NCBI RefSeq assembly: GCF_014201585.1
Contig: NZ_JACHES010000008.1
Location: 81,143-145,142, forward strand
Direction: 5' to 3'
DNA: 64,000 bases
Origin: Anoxybacillus tengchongensis
Lineage (GTDB): Bacteria > Bacillota > Bacilli > Bacillales > Anoxybacillaceae
The first letter of the stretch is position 1. Each line of letters starts with the position of its first letter. The position numbers were made by a program, and so were the translations under genes. Below the pieces are notes generated by a model. The model ran no database searches, was not told the DNA's origin, and saw nothing but the letters and a program-made list of their open reading frames with translations. Positions 20,735 through 29,897 of the stretch are shown one piece after another.

Positions 20735-21337
20735 GTGTTAACGATCGGATTAACTGGGGGCATCGCTAGTGGGAAAAGTACGGTCGCGGCAATGTTCCGT
20801 GACTTGCATATTCCTGTCATTGATGCAGATGAAATCGCTCATCGTGTCACATCACTTGGTGGTGAGGCATATCGGCCGATTATAGAAACGTTTGGGCGCG
20901 ACATTTTAGATTCAAATGGTGCGATTGATCGACGTAAGCTTGGTGCGATCGTATTTTATGATGAACAAAAGCGAAAACAGTTAAATGTCATTGTTCATCC
21001 ACTTGTTCGCAAACATATGTTGCAACAAAAAGAGAAATATGCAAAAGAAGGGGAAAAAGTAGTTGTTCTCGACATCCCCCTTTTATTTGAAAGTAAATTA
21101 GAGCATCTCGTTGACCGTATTCTCGTTGTGTATGTTGATGAACAAACTCAACTTCGTCGCCTTCGTGAGCGTAATGGATTTTCGGTTGAAGAAGCATGGG
21201 CGCGGATAAAAGCACAAATGCCACTTGAAGAAAAAAGAAAAAAAGCAGATGAGATCATTGATAATAATGGAACGATCGAAGAAACGAAACAACAATTGCA
21301 CGCATGTTTAATGCGTTGGGGTGTCCTTGAAAAATAG
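20735..21337 (+). CDS. coaE: Dephospho-CoA kinase
   Basis: Last enzyme of coenzyme A synthesis, phosphorylating the 3'-hydroxyl of dephospho-CoA. About 200 residues with a P-loop near the start (GLTGGIASGKST), DADEIAHR, and VVLDIPLLFES. Two GTG starts are possible, 20726 and 20735. I prefer 20735: AGGGG lies eight bases before it and the protein would begin VLTIGLTGG, as CoaE of B. subtilis begins MTLVIGLTGG. It is the last gene of the polA-mutM-ytaF-coaE unit and ends at a terminator. Confidence 0.94.
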   Translation: MLTIGLTGGIASGKSTVAAMFRDLHIPVIDADEIAHRVTSLGGEAYRPIIETFGRDILDSNGAIDRRKLGAIVFYDEQKRKQLNVIVHPLVRKHMLQQKEKYAKEGEKVVVLDIPLLFESKLEHLVDRILVVYVDEQTQLRRLRERNGFSVEEAWARIKAQMPLEEKRKKADEIIDNNGTIEETKQQLHACLMRWGVLEK

Positions 21338-21350
21338 GACGCCTTTTTTT
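21320..21350 (+). terminator. Intrinsic terminator after coaE
   Basis: GGTGTCCT / AGGACGCC stem (one G-T pair) with an 8-base loop and a seven-T run; it overlaps the end of coaE. Confidence 0.85.
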
Positions 21351-21380
21351 ATTTTTTTATAGCATAAACACCTTAAAAAT

Positions 21381-21419
21381 GTTATACTATTTTTGTATAT
21401 AACGGATAAATAGTATAAC
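21381..21419. promoter_or_regulatory. 12-bp perfect inverted repeat in the gapB promoter region, candidate CcpN operator
   Basis: GTTATACTATTT (21381-21392) and AAATAGTATAAC (21408-21419) are exact inverted copies 15 bases apart, centred about 45 bases before gapB. In B. subtilis gapB is repressed by CcpN during glycolytic growth, at TATA-rich sites over the promoter, so this is the natural candidate operator. The promoter hexamers within it are unclear. Confidence 0.5.
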
Positions 21420-21443
21420 ACATATATTGAAAGGGGCTATATA

Positions 21444-22472
21444 ATGAAAGCGAGAGTAGCGATTAACGGGTTCGGACGCATCGGACGTATGGTGTTCCGA
21501 AAAGCTATTATGGAGCATGATCTTGACATTGTAGCGATTAATGCGAGCTATCCGCCTGAAACGTTAGCTCATTTAATAAAATATGATTCAAACCACGGTA
21601 AATTTGACGGAGATGTCATTGCGGTTGAAGACGGCTTAATTGTAAACGGAAAAAAAGTGCAATTGCTAAATTCACGTGATCCACGGCTATTACCATGGGG
21701 AGAACTTCAAATCGATATTGTTATTGAAGCAACAGGAAAGTTTAACGCAAAAGAAAAAGCAATGATGCACGTCGAAGCAGGAGCGAAGCGCGTCATTTTA
21801 ACTGCACCTGGAAAAGATGAGGACGTAACGATTGTTATGGGAGTCAATGAACATATGCTTTCTCCAGAGCATGTCGTCATTTCAAACGCTTCATGTACAA
21901 CAAACTGTTTAGCGCCTGTTGTGAAAGTGCTTGATGAAGCATTTGGGATCGAAAATGGACTCATGACAACCGTCCACGCATATACGAACGACCAAAAAAA
22001 TATTGACAATCCGCATAAAGATTTACGTCGTGCACGTTCATGCGCACAATCGATCATTCCGACAACAACAGGTGCAGCGAAAGCGTTAGCACTCGTATTA
22101 CCACATTTAAAAGGGAAAATGCATGGTATGGCGTTGCGCGTTCCGACACCAAACGTTTCACTTGTTGACGTTGTTGTCGATGTGAAAAAAGACGTCACCG
22201 TCGATGAAGTAAACGAGGTGTTTATGCAAGCTGCGCGTGGATCTCTAAAAGGCATTTTAGACGTGACGATGGAACCGCTTGTGTCGATTGATTTTAATAC
22301 AAATCCACATTCTGCCATTGTTGATGGGTTGTCCACGATGGTGATCGAAAATCGGAAAGTAAAAGTATTAGCATGGTATGATAATGAATGGGGCTATTCA
22401 TGTCGCGTTGTCGACTTAACAAAGCTTGTTGCGAAACAATTGTTAAAAAATGAAACGGTTACGATGTCATAA
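21444..22472 (+). CDS. gapB: Glyceraldehyde-3-phosphate dehydrogenase, gluconeogenic (GapB type)
   Basis: Runs the triose phosphate oxidation step in the gluconeogenic direction, usually with NADP. The 342-residue protein has the Rossmann start INGFGRIGRMVFRKA (residues 7-21), the catalytic cysteine in SNASCTTNCLAP (about residue 152) and the partner histidine about 25 residues later in TVHAYTNDQ. Assignment to GapB rather than glycolytic GapA rests on its position between coaE and speD, as in B. subtilis, and on the operator-like dyad before it. It ends at a strong terminator. Confidence 0.93.
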   Translation: MKARVAINGFGRIGRMVFRKAIMEHDLDIVAINASYPPETLAHLIKYDSNHGKFDGDVIAVEDGLIVNGKKVQLLNSRDPRLLPWGELQIDIVIEATGKFNAKEKAMMHVEAGAKRVILTAPGKDEDVTIVMGVNEHMLSPEHVVISNASCTTNCLAPVVKVLDEAFGIENGLMTTVHAYTNDQKNIDNPHKDLRRARSCAQSIIPTTTGAAKALALVLPHLKGKMHGMALRVPTPNVSLVDVVVDVKKDVTVDEVNEVFMQAARGSLKGILDVTMEPLVSIDFNTNPHSAIVDGLSTMVIENRKVKVLAWYDNEWGYSCRVVDLTKLVAKQLLKNETVTMS

Positions 22473-22499
22473 CGCTGGGGGTTCCCAGCGTTATTTTTC
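22471..22499 (+). terminator. Intrinsic terminator after gapB
   Basis: AACGCTGGG - GGTT - CCCAGCGTT, then ATTTTTCT. Confidence 0.92.
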
Positions 22500-22530
22500 T
22501 ACCCATTTTATAAAAAAACAAAAAACGATA

Positions 22531-22559
22531 TTGAAAAAAAAATATAAACGAAGTATACT
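22531..22559 (+). promoter_or_regulatory. Sigma-A promoter for speD
   Basis: TTGAAA, 17 bases, TATACT, giving a transcription start near 22566 and a leader of about 150 bases before speD. Confidence 0.7.
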
Positions 22560-22585
22560 ATTTTTCGTGAACTTCTTGAACGCGT

Positions 22586-22654
22586 GGTAATGTGACTACT
22601 TAAAGGGTTAGGACCTCTTTGGACTAACTTTCCCCCGTGGTAGTTATACATTCC
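22586..22654 (+). promoter_or_regulatory. Structured 5' leader of speD, possible riboswitch-like element
   Basis: The transcript between promoter and gene folds into a closed structure. GGTAATGT (22586-22593) pairs with ACATTCC (22648-22654) with one bulged base, ACTAC (22595-22599) pairs with GTAGT (22640-22644), and inside these an AAAG..TTAG strand (22602-22611) pairs with CTAACTTT (22624-22631). The apical and 3' internal regions (GGACCTCTTTGGA, TCCCCCGTG) are candidate conserved loops. I do not recognise it as a named riboswitch class and see no terminator after it. Confidence 0.4.
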
Positions 22655-22714
22655 AAAAAGCAAAAGAAATTCATCGTTTATTTTTTTTAAAATTCATAAA
22701 AGGGGGATACGATC

Positions 22715-23089
22715 ATGGATACAATGGGTCGTCACGTTATCTCAGAACTTTGGGGATGCGATTTTGATAAGTTGAATGACATGGAGTTTATTGAAAAAAC
22801 ATTTGTTGATGCAGCGTTAAAGTCTGGTGCTGAAATTCGTGAAGTTGCGTTTCATAAATTTGCACCACAAGGCGTTAGCGGTGTTGTCATCATTTCTGAA
22901 TCACATTTAACCATTCACAGTTTTCCTGAACACGGTTATGCTAGCATCGACGTTTACACGTGTGGACATTTAGATCCGACGATTGCAGCTGACTATATCG
23001 CAGAAGCGTTAGGTGCACAAACGCGCGAAACAATTGAATTGCCTCGTGGTATGGGTCCAATTGAAATTAAACAAGCAAAAGCTTTATAA
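22715..23089 (+). CDS. speD: S-adenosylmethionine decarboxylase proenzyme
   Basis: Decarboxylates S-adenosylmethionine to supply the aminopropyl group for spermidine. It is a 124-residue class-1B proenzyme that cleaves itself between E62 and S63 ([11 protein letters not shown]), turning S63 into the pyruvoyl cofactor; the processing H68 and the catalytic C83 (VYTCG) are both present. Start ATG 22715 follows AAAGGGGG. It has its own promoter, a long structured leader and its own terminator, so it is a single-gene unit between gapB and nrdR. Confidence 0.97.
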   Translation: MDTMGRHVISELWGCDFDKLNDMEFIEKTFVDAALKSGAEIREVAFHKFAPQGVSGVVIISESHLTIHSFPEHGYASIDVYTCGHLDPTIAADYIAEALGAQTRETIELPRGMGPIEIKQAKAL

Positions 23090-23104
23090 TAAAATGTAAG
23101 AGAG

Positions 23105-23136
23105 AAAGAGGTGTAGATTCTGCACCTCTTTTTTAT
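23105..23136 (+). terminator. Intrinsic terminator after speD
   Basis: AAAGAGGTG / CACCTCTTT with a 9-base loop and following T run. Confidence 0.9.
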
Positions 23137-23164
23137 CATTCATTGAAAAGCGAGGAGACGAACG

Positions 23165-23557
23165 ATGAAATGGAAATATGTATTAACCAATCATAATGAA
23201 ACATCTGAACGTCATCCGGATGAACAGCTAAAAAGCCGTTATTATAAAACAACACAATCTGCTGCATTACAAGCAGTAAAAGAAATGTTTGAGCAAATGG
23301 ATGGATGCTACATTGTGGCGATTTCAGCAGAACGCGGAGAAATAAGCGTATCACTAACGAAAGGAAAAAAAGCATTTATTGTTGCAACAATCGTTTCTGT
23401 TCGTCCATTTGAAACAGCCATTGATTTTTCAGTAACGACAGAAACAAAATGGTTTCCGATTGACTTTGGGTTTAGTCGCCAACTTATTATTCGTTTATAC
23501 GATCAATTAGCTAAACGATTTACATATATCGGATCGGGAATATATAGCGATAAATAG
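23165..23557 (+). CDS. Hypothetical cytosolic protein, 130 residues
   Basis: I do not recognise the family. The 130-residue product has no signal peptide or membrane segment, and its pattern (an early helix rich in Q, A, K around residues 27-45, then alternating hydrophobic strands such as [19 protein letters not shown] and WFPIDFGF) suggests a small alpha/beta protein. The ATG at 23165 follows GAGGAG, a good ribosome site. It sits between the speD terminator and nrdR, a position where related Bacillaceae also have a small uncharacterised gene. Codon use looks like that of the neighbours, so it is probably native. Confidence 0.7.
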   Translation: MKWKYVLTNHNETSERHPDEQLKSRYYKTTQSAALQAVKEMFEQMDGCYIVAISAERGEISVSLTKGKKAFIVATIVSVRPFETAIDFSVTTETKWFPIDFGFSRQLIIRLYDQLAKRFTYIGSGIYSDK

Positions 23558-23619
23558 TTGTATATGCGCCTTTTTTTGTCTACTATAAGGGTAAGATCAT
23601 TGCTAGGGAGCTGATACAT

Positions 23620-24090
23620 ATGAAATGCCCGTCGTGTCATCACAATGGAACGCGCGTGCTTGACTCGCGTCCGGTTGATGAAGGGCGTTCCATTCGCCGT
23701 CGTCGTGAATGTGAACGTTGTCATTTTCGCTTCACAACGTTTGAGCGGATCGAAGAAACACCGTTAATTGTTGTGAAAAAAGAGGGAACGAGAGAAGAAT
23801 TTAGCCGGGAAAAAATATTACGCGGGCTCATTAAAGCGTGCGAAAAACGGCCGGTTGCGCTAGAACAACTAGAGGAAGTGACGCAACAAATTGAGCGAGA
23901 GTTGCGCAACAGCGGTATAAATGAAGTGAAAAGTGAAACGATTGGTGAAATGGTCATGGAACGGCTATCAAAAATTGATGAAGTTGCCTATGTTCGTTTT
24001 GCGTCTGTATACCGTCAATTTAAAGATTTAAACGTTTTTATTGAGGAATTAAAAGAACTTATTAAAAAAGAACAAGGGGAAAGGGCATAA
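23620..24090 (+). CDS. nrdR: Transcriptional repressor NrdR
   Basis: Zinc-ribbon and ATP-cone repressor of ribonucleotide reductase genes. The 156 residues begin with the zinc ribbon C3, C6, C31, C34 ([10 protein letters not shown] ... [10 protein letters not shown]) containing the arginine-rich DNA-contacting stretch SIRRRRE. An ATP-cone follows (about residues 49-139, [17 protein letters not shown]), through which nucleotide levels are sensed. It precedes dnaB-dnaI, as in B. subtilis (ytcG-dnaB-dnaI), linking dNTP supply with replication initiation. Confidence 0.97.
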   Translation: MKCPSCHHNGTRVLDSRPVDEGRSIRRRRECERCHFRFTTFERIEETPLIVVKKEGTREEFSREKILRGLIKACEKRPVALEQLEEVTQQIERELRNSGINEVKSETIGEMVMERLSKIDEVAYVRFASVYRQFKDLNVFIEELKELIKKEQGERA

Positions 24091-24119
24091 TATGCTCTTT
24101 TTAGAAGAAGGTCGATAAT

Positions 24120-25517
24120 ATGGAATATAGCTGGAAAGAATTAATTGCCGTCGACCGATATATTGTGCATGCGAATGGTGTTTTAAGCGAACTAGATCGA
24201 AAAGTATTGACGCTTTTATATCAACCGTTAATTGGTGCTCAAGCATATAGTCTATATATGACGTTATGGAGCGAACTAGAGCAAGCACGTTTATGGAGCG
24301 AAGAGACGACGCATCATAGTTTAATGGCAATTATGCAATGCAGTTTGCCGACGATATATGCTGAACGTTTAAAGCTCGAGGGCATTGGGCTGTTGAATAC
24401 GTATATGAAGCGCACGAATGAAAATGATGAACGCGTATTTATTTATGAACTTTGCCTCCCTCTTACACCAGAACAATTTTTTACTGATGGTGTTTTAAAC
24501 GTATTTTTATATGATCGTGTAGGAAAAACAAAATTTCAAAAGTTGAAAAAGTTTTTTTCTGATCGTGCCATCGATCGCACTTCTTTCATACCCGTTACTC
24601 GCTCATTTCACGATGTATTTTCATCGATCCAACCTGAAAAAATGATTCATAAGTTAAGCGACGAAGCGAAGCAAGAAGTCATGTTGCAAGACGGACAGCA
24701 GTATATAGGAAAAGAGCAAGCGATGTATACGATGCGAGATGATATATTTGATTTTGACACATTTTATGCAGGACTGTCCCATCATCTTGTTCCACGTCGT
24801 GCGATTACTGAAAAAGTGAAGGATGCGATCAAAAAGCTAGCCTTTTTATATGGCATTGGCCCGCTTGACATGCAAAAAATTGTGATGAGTGTTATAGATC
24901 CGGCTGAACAAATTGATATCGAAGCATTAAGAAAAGCAGCACAAGAATGGTATCAATTTGAACGTGGTGAGGCGCTTCCGCGTCTATATGATCGTGTGCA
25001 GCCGTTAGAGGAGCGGACGATAGCGCATGTCGAGCCAAAAAACGAAGAAGAATATTTAATGAAGCAGCTTGAAACCGTTTCGCCGAGACAACTACTTATG
25101 GACTTTTCTGGTGGCGTTGAGCCAGCGCTAGCAGATTTGCAGCTCATTGAAGAGATTATGTTTAAACAAAAATTGCCACCAGGTGTTATGAATGTGCTGA
25201 TTTATTACGTCATGCTGCGTACAGATATGAAGCTTCCGAAAAAATATGTAGAAAAGATCGCTAGTTCATGGGCGCGAAAAAAAGTGCGCACAGTGAAGCA
25301 AGCGATGGAATTGGCGAAAAAAGAAGCGCGTGAATACGAAACATTTATAAAAGAAAAAGAGAAAAAAGGTTCGAAAAAGCCGATTCGTACTGAGTTATTG
25401 CCAGATTGGTTACAAACAGATTATTCACAATTTGAGCGAAAACAAGTGAAATCGGAAGAAGAGCTAGAACAAAAACGACGCGAGTTGGAAGAACGGTTGA
25501 AAAAGCCGAAAAGTTAG
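24120..25517 (+). CDS. dnaB: Replication initiation and membrane attachment protein DnaB
   Basis: Low-GC Gram-positive helicase-loading protein (not the helicase itself). It works with DnaD and DnaI to place the replicative helicase at the origin and at restart sites, and tethers the origin to the membrane. It has 465 residues, close to B. subtilis DnaB. The N-terminal half is a winged-helix-like DDBH1 region (WKELIAVDRYIVHANGVLS...), and the C-terminal DDBH2 region lies around residues 330-420 (PPGVMNVLIYYVMLRTDMK), followed by a highly charged tail. Position between nrdR and dnaI confirms the identity. Confidence 0.93.
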   Translation: MEYSWKELIAVDRYIVHANGVLSELDRKVLTLLYQPLIGAQAYSLYMTLWSELEQARLWSEETTHHSLMAIMQCSLPTIYAERLKLEGIGLLNTYMKRTNENDERVFIYELCLPLTPEQFFTDGVLNVFLYDRVGKTKFQKLKKFFSDRAIDRTSFIPVTRSFHDVFSSIQPEKMIHKLSDEAKQEVMLQDGQQYIGKEQAMYTMRDDIFDFDTFYAGLSHHLVPRRAITEKVKDAIKKLAFLYGIGPLDMQKIVMSVIDPAEQIDIEALRKAAQEWYQFERGEALPRLYDRVQPLEERTIAHVEPKNEEEYLMKQLETVSPRQLLMDFSGGVEPALADLQLIEEIMFKQKLPPGVMNVLIYYVMLRTDMKLPKKYVEKIASSWARKKVRTVKQAMELAKKEAREYETFIKEKEKKGSKKPIRTELLPDWLQTDYSQFERKQVKSEEELEQKRRELEERLKKPKS

Positions 25518-25524
25518 GGGATAA

Positions 25525-26460
25525 ATGATGAAACCAATTCGGGAAACGATCCATCATTTAATGAATCGTCATGATTTTAAAGAGCGATATGAGGCGATGA
25601 AGCGCGATATTTTAAACGATCGACACGTTCAATCGTTTTTACGTGGTCATGATGTGACGGATGCGATGTTGAATCGACATCTCGGGAAATTGTATGAGTT
25701 TGTGCAACAAAGTAAGCATTGTGAACGTTGTCCAAGTTTAGAACAATGTCCAAATTTACTGAAAGGGTACACACCTCATTTAATTTGGCAAGGGAAAAAC
25801 ATTGATGTACAATACGAGCGCTGTGCTCGTAAAGTGCAAGATGATGAACGGAAAAAACAACAGTCGCTCATTCGTAGTTTATTTATTCCGCGTGACATGC
25901 TACAAGCATCATTTGATCAGTTAGAGACGGACGATCTTGGAAGAATTGAAGCGATCGAACTTGCGAACACATTTGCTTCAACGTATGAAGTAGGTAAACG
26001 AACGAAAGGACTGTATTTATACGGTTCTTTTGGCGTTGGAAAAACGTATTTGTTAGCAGCGATGGCAAATGAGTTAGCCCAAAGACATATTGCTTCATTT
26101 CTTGTGTACGTGCCGGAATTTGTTCGTTCATTAAAGTCATCACTTCAAACGGACGCGTTTCAAGATACGATTGAATATGCAAAGCAAGTGCCTGTTCTTA
26201 TGCTCGATGATCTAGGGGCAGAACTAATGTCAAGTTGGTGGCGCGACGAGGTGCTCGGTCCGATTTTACAATATCGTATGCTTGAGCATTTGCCGACATG
26301 CTTTACATCGAACTTTGATTTGAAACGTCTTACCCATCACTTCGCTCACTCACAACGAGGTGAAGAAGAACAGGTGAAAGCGGCTCGAATTATTGAGCGA
26401 ATTATTTATTTAGCTACTCCGATCGAGATGAAAGGAAAAAATCGACGAATCGAAATGTGA
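25525..26460 (+). CDS. dnaI: Primosomal protein DnaI (helicase loader)
   Basis: AAA+ ATPase that loads the replicative helicase. The 311-residue protein has an N-terminal helicase-binding domain with a probable zinc cluster (C66, C69, H85, C100), then the ATPase core with Walker A YGSFGVGKTYLLA (about 170-182), Walker B VLMLDDLGAE and a C-terminal arginine-finger region. Start ATG 25525 (ATG 25528 is equally possible) follows TAGGGG, eight bases after dnaB. DnaB and DnaI act together with DnaD, which is not in this window. Confidence 0.95.
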   Translation: MMKPIRETIHHLMNRHDFKERYEAMKRDILNDRHVQSFLRGHDVTDAMLNRHLGKLYEFVQQSKHCERCPSLEQCPNLLKGYTPHLIWQGKNIDVQYERCARKVQDDERKKQQSLIRSLFIPRDMLQASFDQLETDDLGRIEAIELANTFASTYEVGKRTKGLYLYGSFGVGKTYLLAAMANELAQRHIASFLVYVPEFVRSLKSSLQTDAFQDTIEYAKQVPVLMLDDLGAELMSSWWRDEVLGPILQYRMLEHLPTCFTSNFDLKRLTHHFAHSQRGEEEQVKAARIIERIIYLATPIEMKGKNRRIEM

Positions 26461-26523
26461 TAAACAGACGGTGTTCCCCATATATATAAAACAAGCATGT
26501 TTTTGGAAAAAGGGGGGGCACCG

Positions 26524-27378
26524 TTGATTTATATCGTATTTCAAGATGGACAAGATGCACAACGGCTTTTTGTGGAATTGAATAAAGCACCACAACCATA
26601 TGGAAAATTGCTTTACGACGACAAGACGATTACCGTCTTCTTTCATGAATCGAATATTGCCCATATGCGCGCATTGTTCATTCCGATTTTTACTTCATGT
26701 ATCATTCAAGCGTTTGAAGCACGTTGGATTTTATCAATTATTTCTCGTACGTTCTTTTATGAGAATGAAGAAGAGCAACAACAAATTTTACAGCTCACTT
26801 ACTCGTTTATTGATGGAGAAAGGTACGACTATCGTCTCGGAAAAAAATTGACTACGCCACGCGAGCAATTGATTGCCCAATCGCTATATGAATGTTTACA
26901 TGAAGGTGTATTTTCGTTCGAGTCGCTTATGACTTTTCGGTTAAAGCCGTATTATGATCGATTGATGCATTATGTTGAATTAGCCATTGACGAATACAAA
27001 CTAGAACAAGAATATCAAGCGTTTATTCATATGTTGCGCGAAATTGTTGCATCACGTCAGCCGCAAATGAACGTGCTTCATTTAGTATATGAAAACGATA
27101 CGTTCCAATTTTTTGATGAACATTTTTTTTCTTTGTCGTTTCAACAACTGAAGCAGTTGATTGATCGTCGCCTTATGGTGAGTCAGCCAATGTACATTGA
27201 TACATCTGTATTAGCCCCGCTCGTATCGATCGCACCAGAAAAAATATATATGTATACAGATGTCACAGATGTGGGAATGATTCAAACGATTCAAAATGTG
27301 TTTCAAGAGCGAATGGAGCTTCGAACACCTCTTGATTTTCCAAAAAAATATGCTTATAATGACATACATAATGAATAA
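26524..27378 (+). CDS. ytxC: Sporulation-associated protein YtxC
   Basis: A 284-residue protein of the YtxC family, listed as a putative sporulation protein in Bacillus; molecular function unknown. No signal or membrane segment. The sequence is rich in aromatic and acidic residues with long helices in the middle (YDRLMHYVELAIDEYKLEQE, about residues 140-159). TTG 26524 is preferred as the start since GGGGGG lies at 26512-26517; the longer reading from 26497 would place the ribosome site inside the gene. The position between dnaI and thrS is the B. subtilis order. Confidence 0.82.
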   Translation: MIYIVFQDGQDAQRLFVELNKAPQPYGKLLYDDKTITVFFHESNIAHMRALFIPIFTSCIIQAFEARWILSIISRTFFYENEEEQQQILQLTYSFIDGERYDYRLGKKLTTPREQLIAQSLYECLHEGVFSFESLMTFRLKPYYDRLMHYVELAIDEYKLEQEYQAFIHMLREIVASRQPQMNVLHLVYENDTFQFFDEHFFSLSFQQLKQLIDRRLMVSQPMYIDTSVLAPLVSIAPEKIYMYTDVTDVGMIQTIQNVFQERMELRTPLDFPKKYAYNDIHNE

Positions 27379-27379
27379 G

Positions 27380-27652
27380 GTCAAAAGTGATGATGAGGAC
27401 ATGGGTGTATGTTTACGGTTCACAGAGAGGGAAGGCATAGGCTGAAACCTTCCTAACACGAAAGATGCACTTACCACCTCTAAACTTCAGCAGTGAACAA
27501 TGGGACGATGCCCCGTTTAGTAATTGCTGACGGTTTGCGCCGTTATCGAAATGAAGCCGTTTATACGCTCATTGTATATATTTGTATAAACGGGAAGAAG
27601 GGTGGAACCACGAAGCCAACTCGTCCCTCATTTTTGGGACGAGTTTTTTTAT
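27380..27652 (+). promoter_or_regulatory. T-box riboswitch controlling thrS
   Basis: The leader carries the conserved T-box sequence AAGGGTGGAACCACG (27598-27612), which pairs with the acceptor end of uncharged tRNA. It is followed by a terminator AACTCGTCCC / GGGACGAGTT with a T7 run (27618-27650). ACC triplets, which are threonine codons, lie at 27473-27478 in the expected specifier region. The AGAGAGGGAAGG ... CCTTCCTAAC arms at about 27424-27456 look like Stem I. Uncharged tRNA-Thr would allow read-through into thrS. Confidence 0.9.
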
Positions 27653-27675
27653 TTTTAAAAAAGGAGTGAATAGCT

Positions 27676-29607
27676 TTGGCGGATGTAGTAAAGATCACAT
27701 TTCCAGATGGAGCAGTAAAGGAGTTTCCGAAAGGAGTGACAACAGAAGGCATTGCGGCGTCAATTAGTCCTGGCTTAAAGAAAAAAGCAATTGCAGGGAA
27801 GCTGAACGATCGCATGATTGATTTGCGCACACCAATTGAAGAAGATGGCGCGCTTTCGATTATTACACAAGATATGTCAGAAGCGCTTGACATTTTGCGC
27901 CATAGCACAGCGCACTTAATGGCGCAAGCGATTAAACGACTATATAAAGATGTAAAGCTTGGCGTTGGTCCTGTTATTGAAAACGGCTTTTACTACGATA
28001 TTGATGTCGATGTGCCAATTACAGCGGAAGACTTACCGAAAATTGAACAAGAAATGAAAAAAATAGTGAAAGAAAACTTGGACATCGTTCGTAAAGAAGT
28101 AAGTCGTGAAGAAGCGATTCGTCGCTATGAAGAAATTGGGGATCATTTAAAAATTGAACTTATTCACGACATTCCGGAAGGAGAAGTTGTCTCCATTTAC
28201 GAACAAGGAGAATTTTTCGATCTTTGTCGTGGGGTGCACGTGCCATCAACAGGAAAAATAAAAGAGTTTAAACTGTTAAGTGTGGCGGGTGCATACTGGC
28301 GTGGCGACAGCAAAAACAAAATGTTGCAACGTATTTACGGAACAGCCTTTTTCAAAAAAGAAGATTTAGATGAATATTTACGCCTTTTACAAGAAGCGAA
28401 AGAGCGCGATCATCGCAAGCTTGGAAAAGAACTCGACTTATTTATGACATCGCAAAAGGTCGGACAAGGATTACCGCTTTGGCTTCCAAAAGGAGCGACG
28501 ATTCGCCGAACAATTGAACGTTACATCGTCGATAAAGAGTTGTCGCTTGGTTATCAACACGTATATACGCCGGTGCTTGGCAGCGTGGAATTATATAAAA
28601 CGTCTGGCCATTGGGATCATTATAAAGATGGGATGTTCCCACCGATGGAGATGGATAATGAGCAGCTTGTATTACGTCCGATGAACTGCCCACATCATAT
28701 GATGGTGTATAAACATAAAATTCATAGCTATCGCGAACTGCCAATTCGCATCGCTGAACTCGGCACGATGCACCGTTATGAAATGTCTGGAGCGCTTACA
28801 GGTTTGCAACGTGTGCGCGGCATGACGTTAAATGATGCACATATTTTCGTGCGCCCAGATCAAATTAAAGACGAGTTTAAGCGCGTCGTCAATTTAATTT
28901 TAGAGGTATATAAAGACTTCGGTTTAACTGATTATTCATTCCGTCTGTCGTATCGTGATCCACAAGATAAAGAAAAATATTATGATGACGATGCGATGTG
29001 GGAAAAAGCACAAAGCATGTTAAAAGAGGCGATGGACGAACTCGGACTTGACTATTACGAAGCGGAAGGAGAAGCGGCGTTTTACGGTCCGAAATTAGAC
29101 GTTCAAGTACGCACAGCGCTAGGAAAAGATGAAACATTATCGACTGTGCAATTGGATTTCTTACTGCCAGAACGTTTTGATTTAACATACATCGGTGAAG
29201 ACGGAAAACCACATCGTCCAGTCGTTATCCATCGCGGTGTCGTATCGACGATGGAACGCTTCGTCGCTTTCTTGATTGAGGAGTATAAAGGGGCGTTTCC
29301 GACATGGCTAGCGCCTGTACAAGTGCAAGTCATTCCAGTCGCTCCGTCTGTCCATATGGATTATGCGTACGAAGTGAAGCACGCGTTACAATCAGCAGGC
29401 GTGCGTGTCGAAGTCGATGAGCGTGAAGAAAAAATTGGCTATAAAATTCGTGAAGCGCAAATGCAAAAAGTCCCTTACATGCTCGTTGTTGGTGATAATG
29501 AAGTAAACGAACGAGCAGTGAACGTGCGAAAATACGGTGAACAAAAAAGTGAAACGATGGGGCTTGATGCGTTTATTGATTTCATCCAAAAAGAAGTACG
29601 AAAATAG
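27676..29607 (+). CDS. thrS: Threonyl-tRNA synthetase
   Basis: Class II synthetase charging tRNA-Thr. The 643 residues comprise a TGS domain (about 1-62), a zinc editing domain (about 63-240, with [11 protein letters not shown]), a catalytic domain (about 245-540, with MNCPHHMM supplying a zinc cysteine and the [13 protein letters not shown] region) and an anticodon-binding domain to the end. The start is TTG 27676 behind AAGGAGTG. It is directly preceded by a Thr-type T-box leader, so expression should rise when threonyl-tRNA is low. Confidence 0.98.
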   Translation: MADVVKITFPDGAVKEFPKGVTTEGIAASISPGLKKKAIAGKLNDRMIDLRTPIEEDGALSIITQDMSEALDILRHSTAHLMAQAIKRLYKDVKLGVGPVIENGFYYDIDVDVPITAEDLPKIEQEMKKIVKENLDIVRKEVSREEAIRRYEEIGDHLKIELIHDIPEGEVVSIYEQGEFFDLCRGVHVPSTGKIKEFKLLSVAGAYWRGDSKNKMLQRIYGTAFFKKEDLDEYLRLLQEAKERDHRKLGKELDLFMTSQKVGQGLPLWLPKGATIRRTIERYIVDKELSLGYQHVYTPVLGSVELYKTSGHWDHYKDGMFPPMEMDNEQLVLRPMNCPHHMMVYKHKIHSYRELPIRIAELGTMHRYEMSGALTGLQRVRGMTLNDAHIFVRPDQIKDEFKRVVNLILEVYKDFGLTDYSFRLSYRDPQDKEKYYDDDAMWEKAQSMLKEAMDELGLDYYEAEGEAAFYGPKLDVQVRTALGKDETLSTVQLDFLLPERFDLTYIGEDGKPHRPVVIHRGVVSTMERFVAFLIEEYKGAFPTWLAPVQVQVIPVAPSVHMDYAYEVKHALQSAGVRVEVDEREEKIGYKIREAQMQKVPYMLVVGDNEVNERAVNVRKYGEQKSETMGLDAFIDFIQKEVRK

Positions 29608-29699
29608 TTGCATTTTCTCTTCATGTTTGTTATAGTTTTATTTGTTGTGATGAATTGACATCAGTTGACAATGTATTTTCGTTTATGGTATATATGTTA

Positions 29700-29840
29700 A
29701 AGTAAAAGTAAATACTTGTTTGGAACAAGCAGAAGCACCCGCTTCTCACCTGATCGACGCCATATTGGCTGTTAGCAGGTGCGTGACAAAACAAATGTTG
29801 TCAGCGAGACGTGTGGGTGTATTATGCCCACACGTTTTTT
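29700..29840 (+). promoter_or_regulatory. L20-type leader with attenuator before infC-rpmI-rplT
   Basis: A structured leader ending in terminator ACGTGTGGG / CCCACACGT followed by TTTTTT (29809-29840). In B. subtilis and relatives ribosomal protein L20 binds such a leader before infC and causes termination, giving feedback on the operon. The imperfect repeats around CAGGTGCGTGACAAA and CATATTGGCTGTTAGC would form the L20-binding fold; I did not resolve the full pairing. Confidence 0.75.
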
Positions 29841-29897
29841 GTTATGTGCGTTCTGCTTTGACAAACAAGTTTGAAAAAACCGTGGAGGTGGCTAGTT

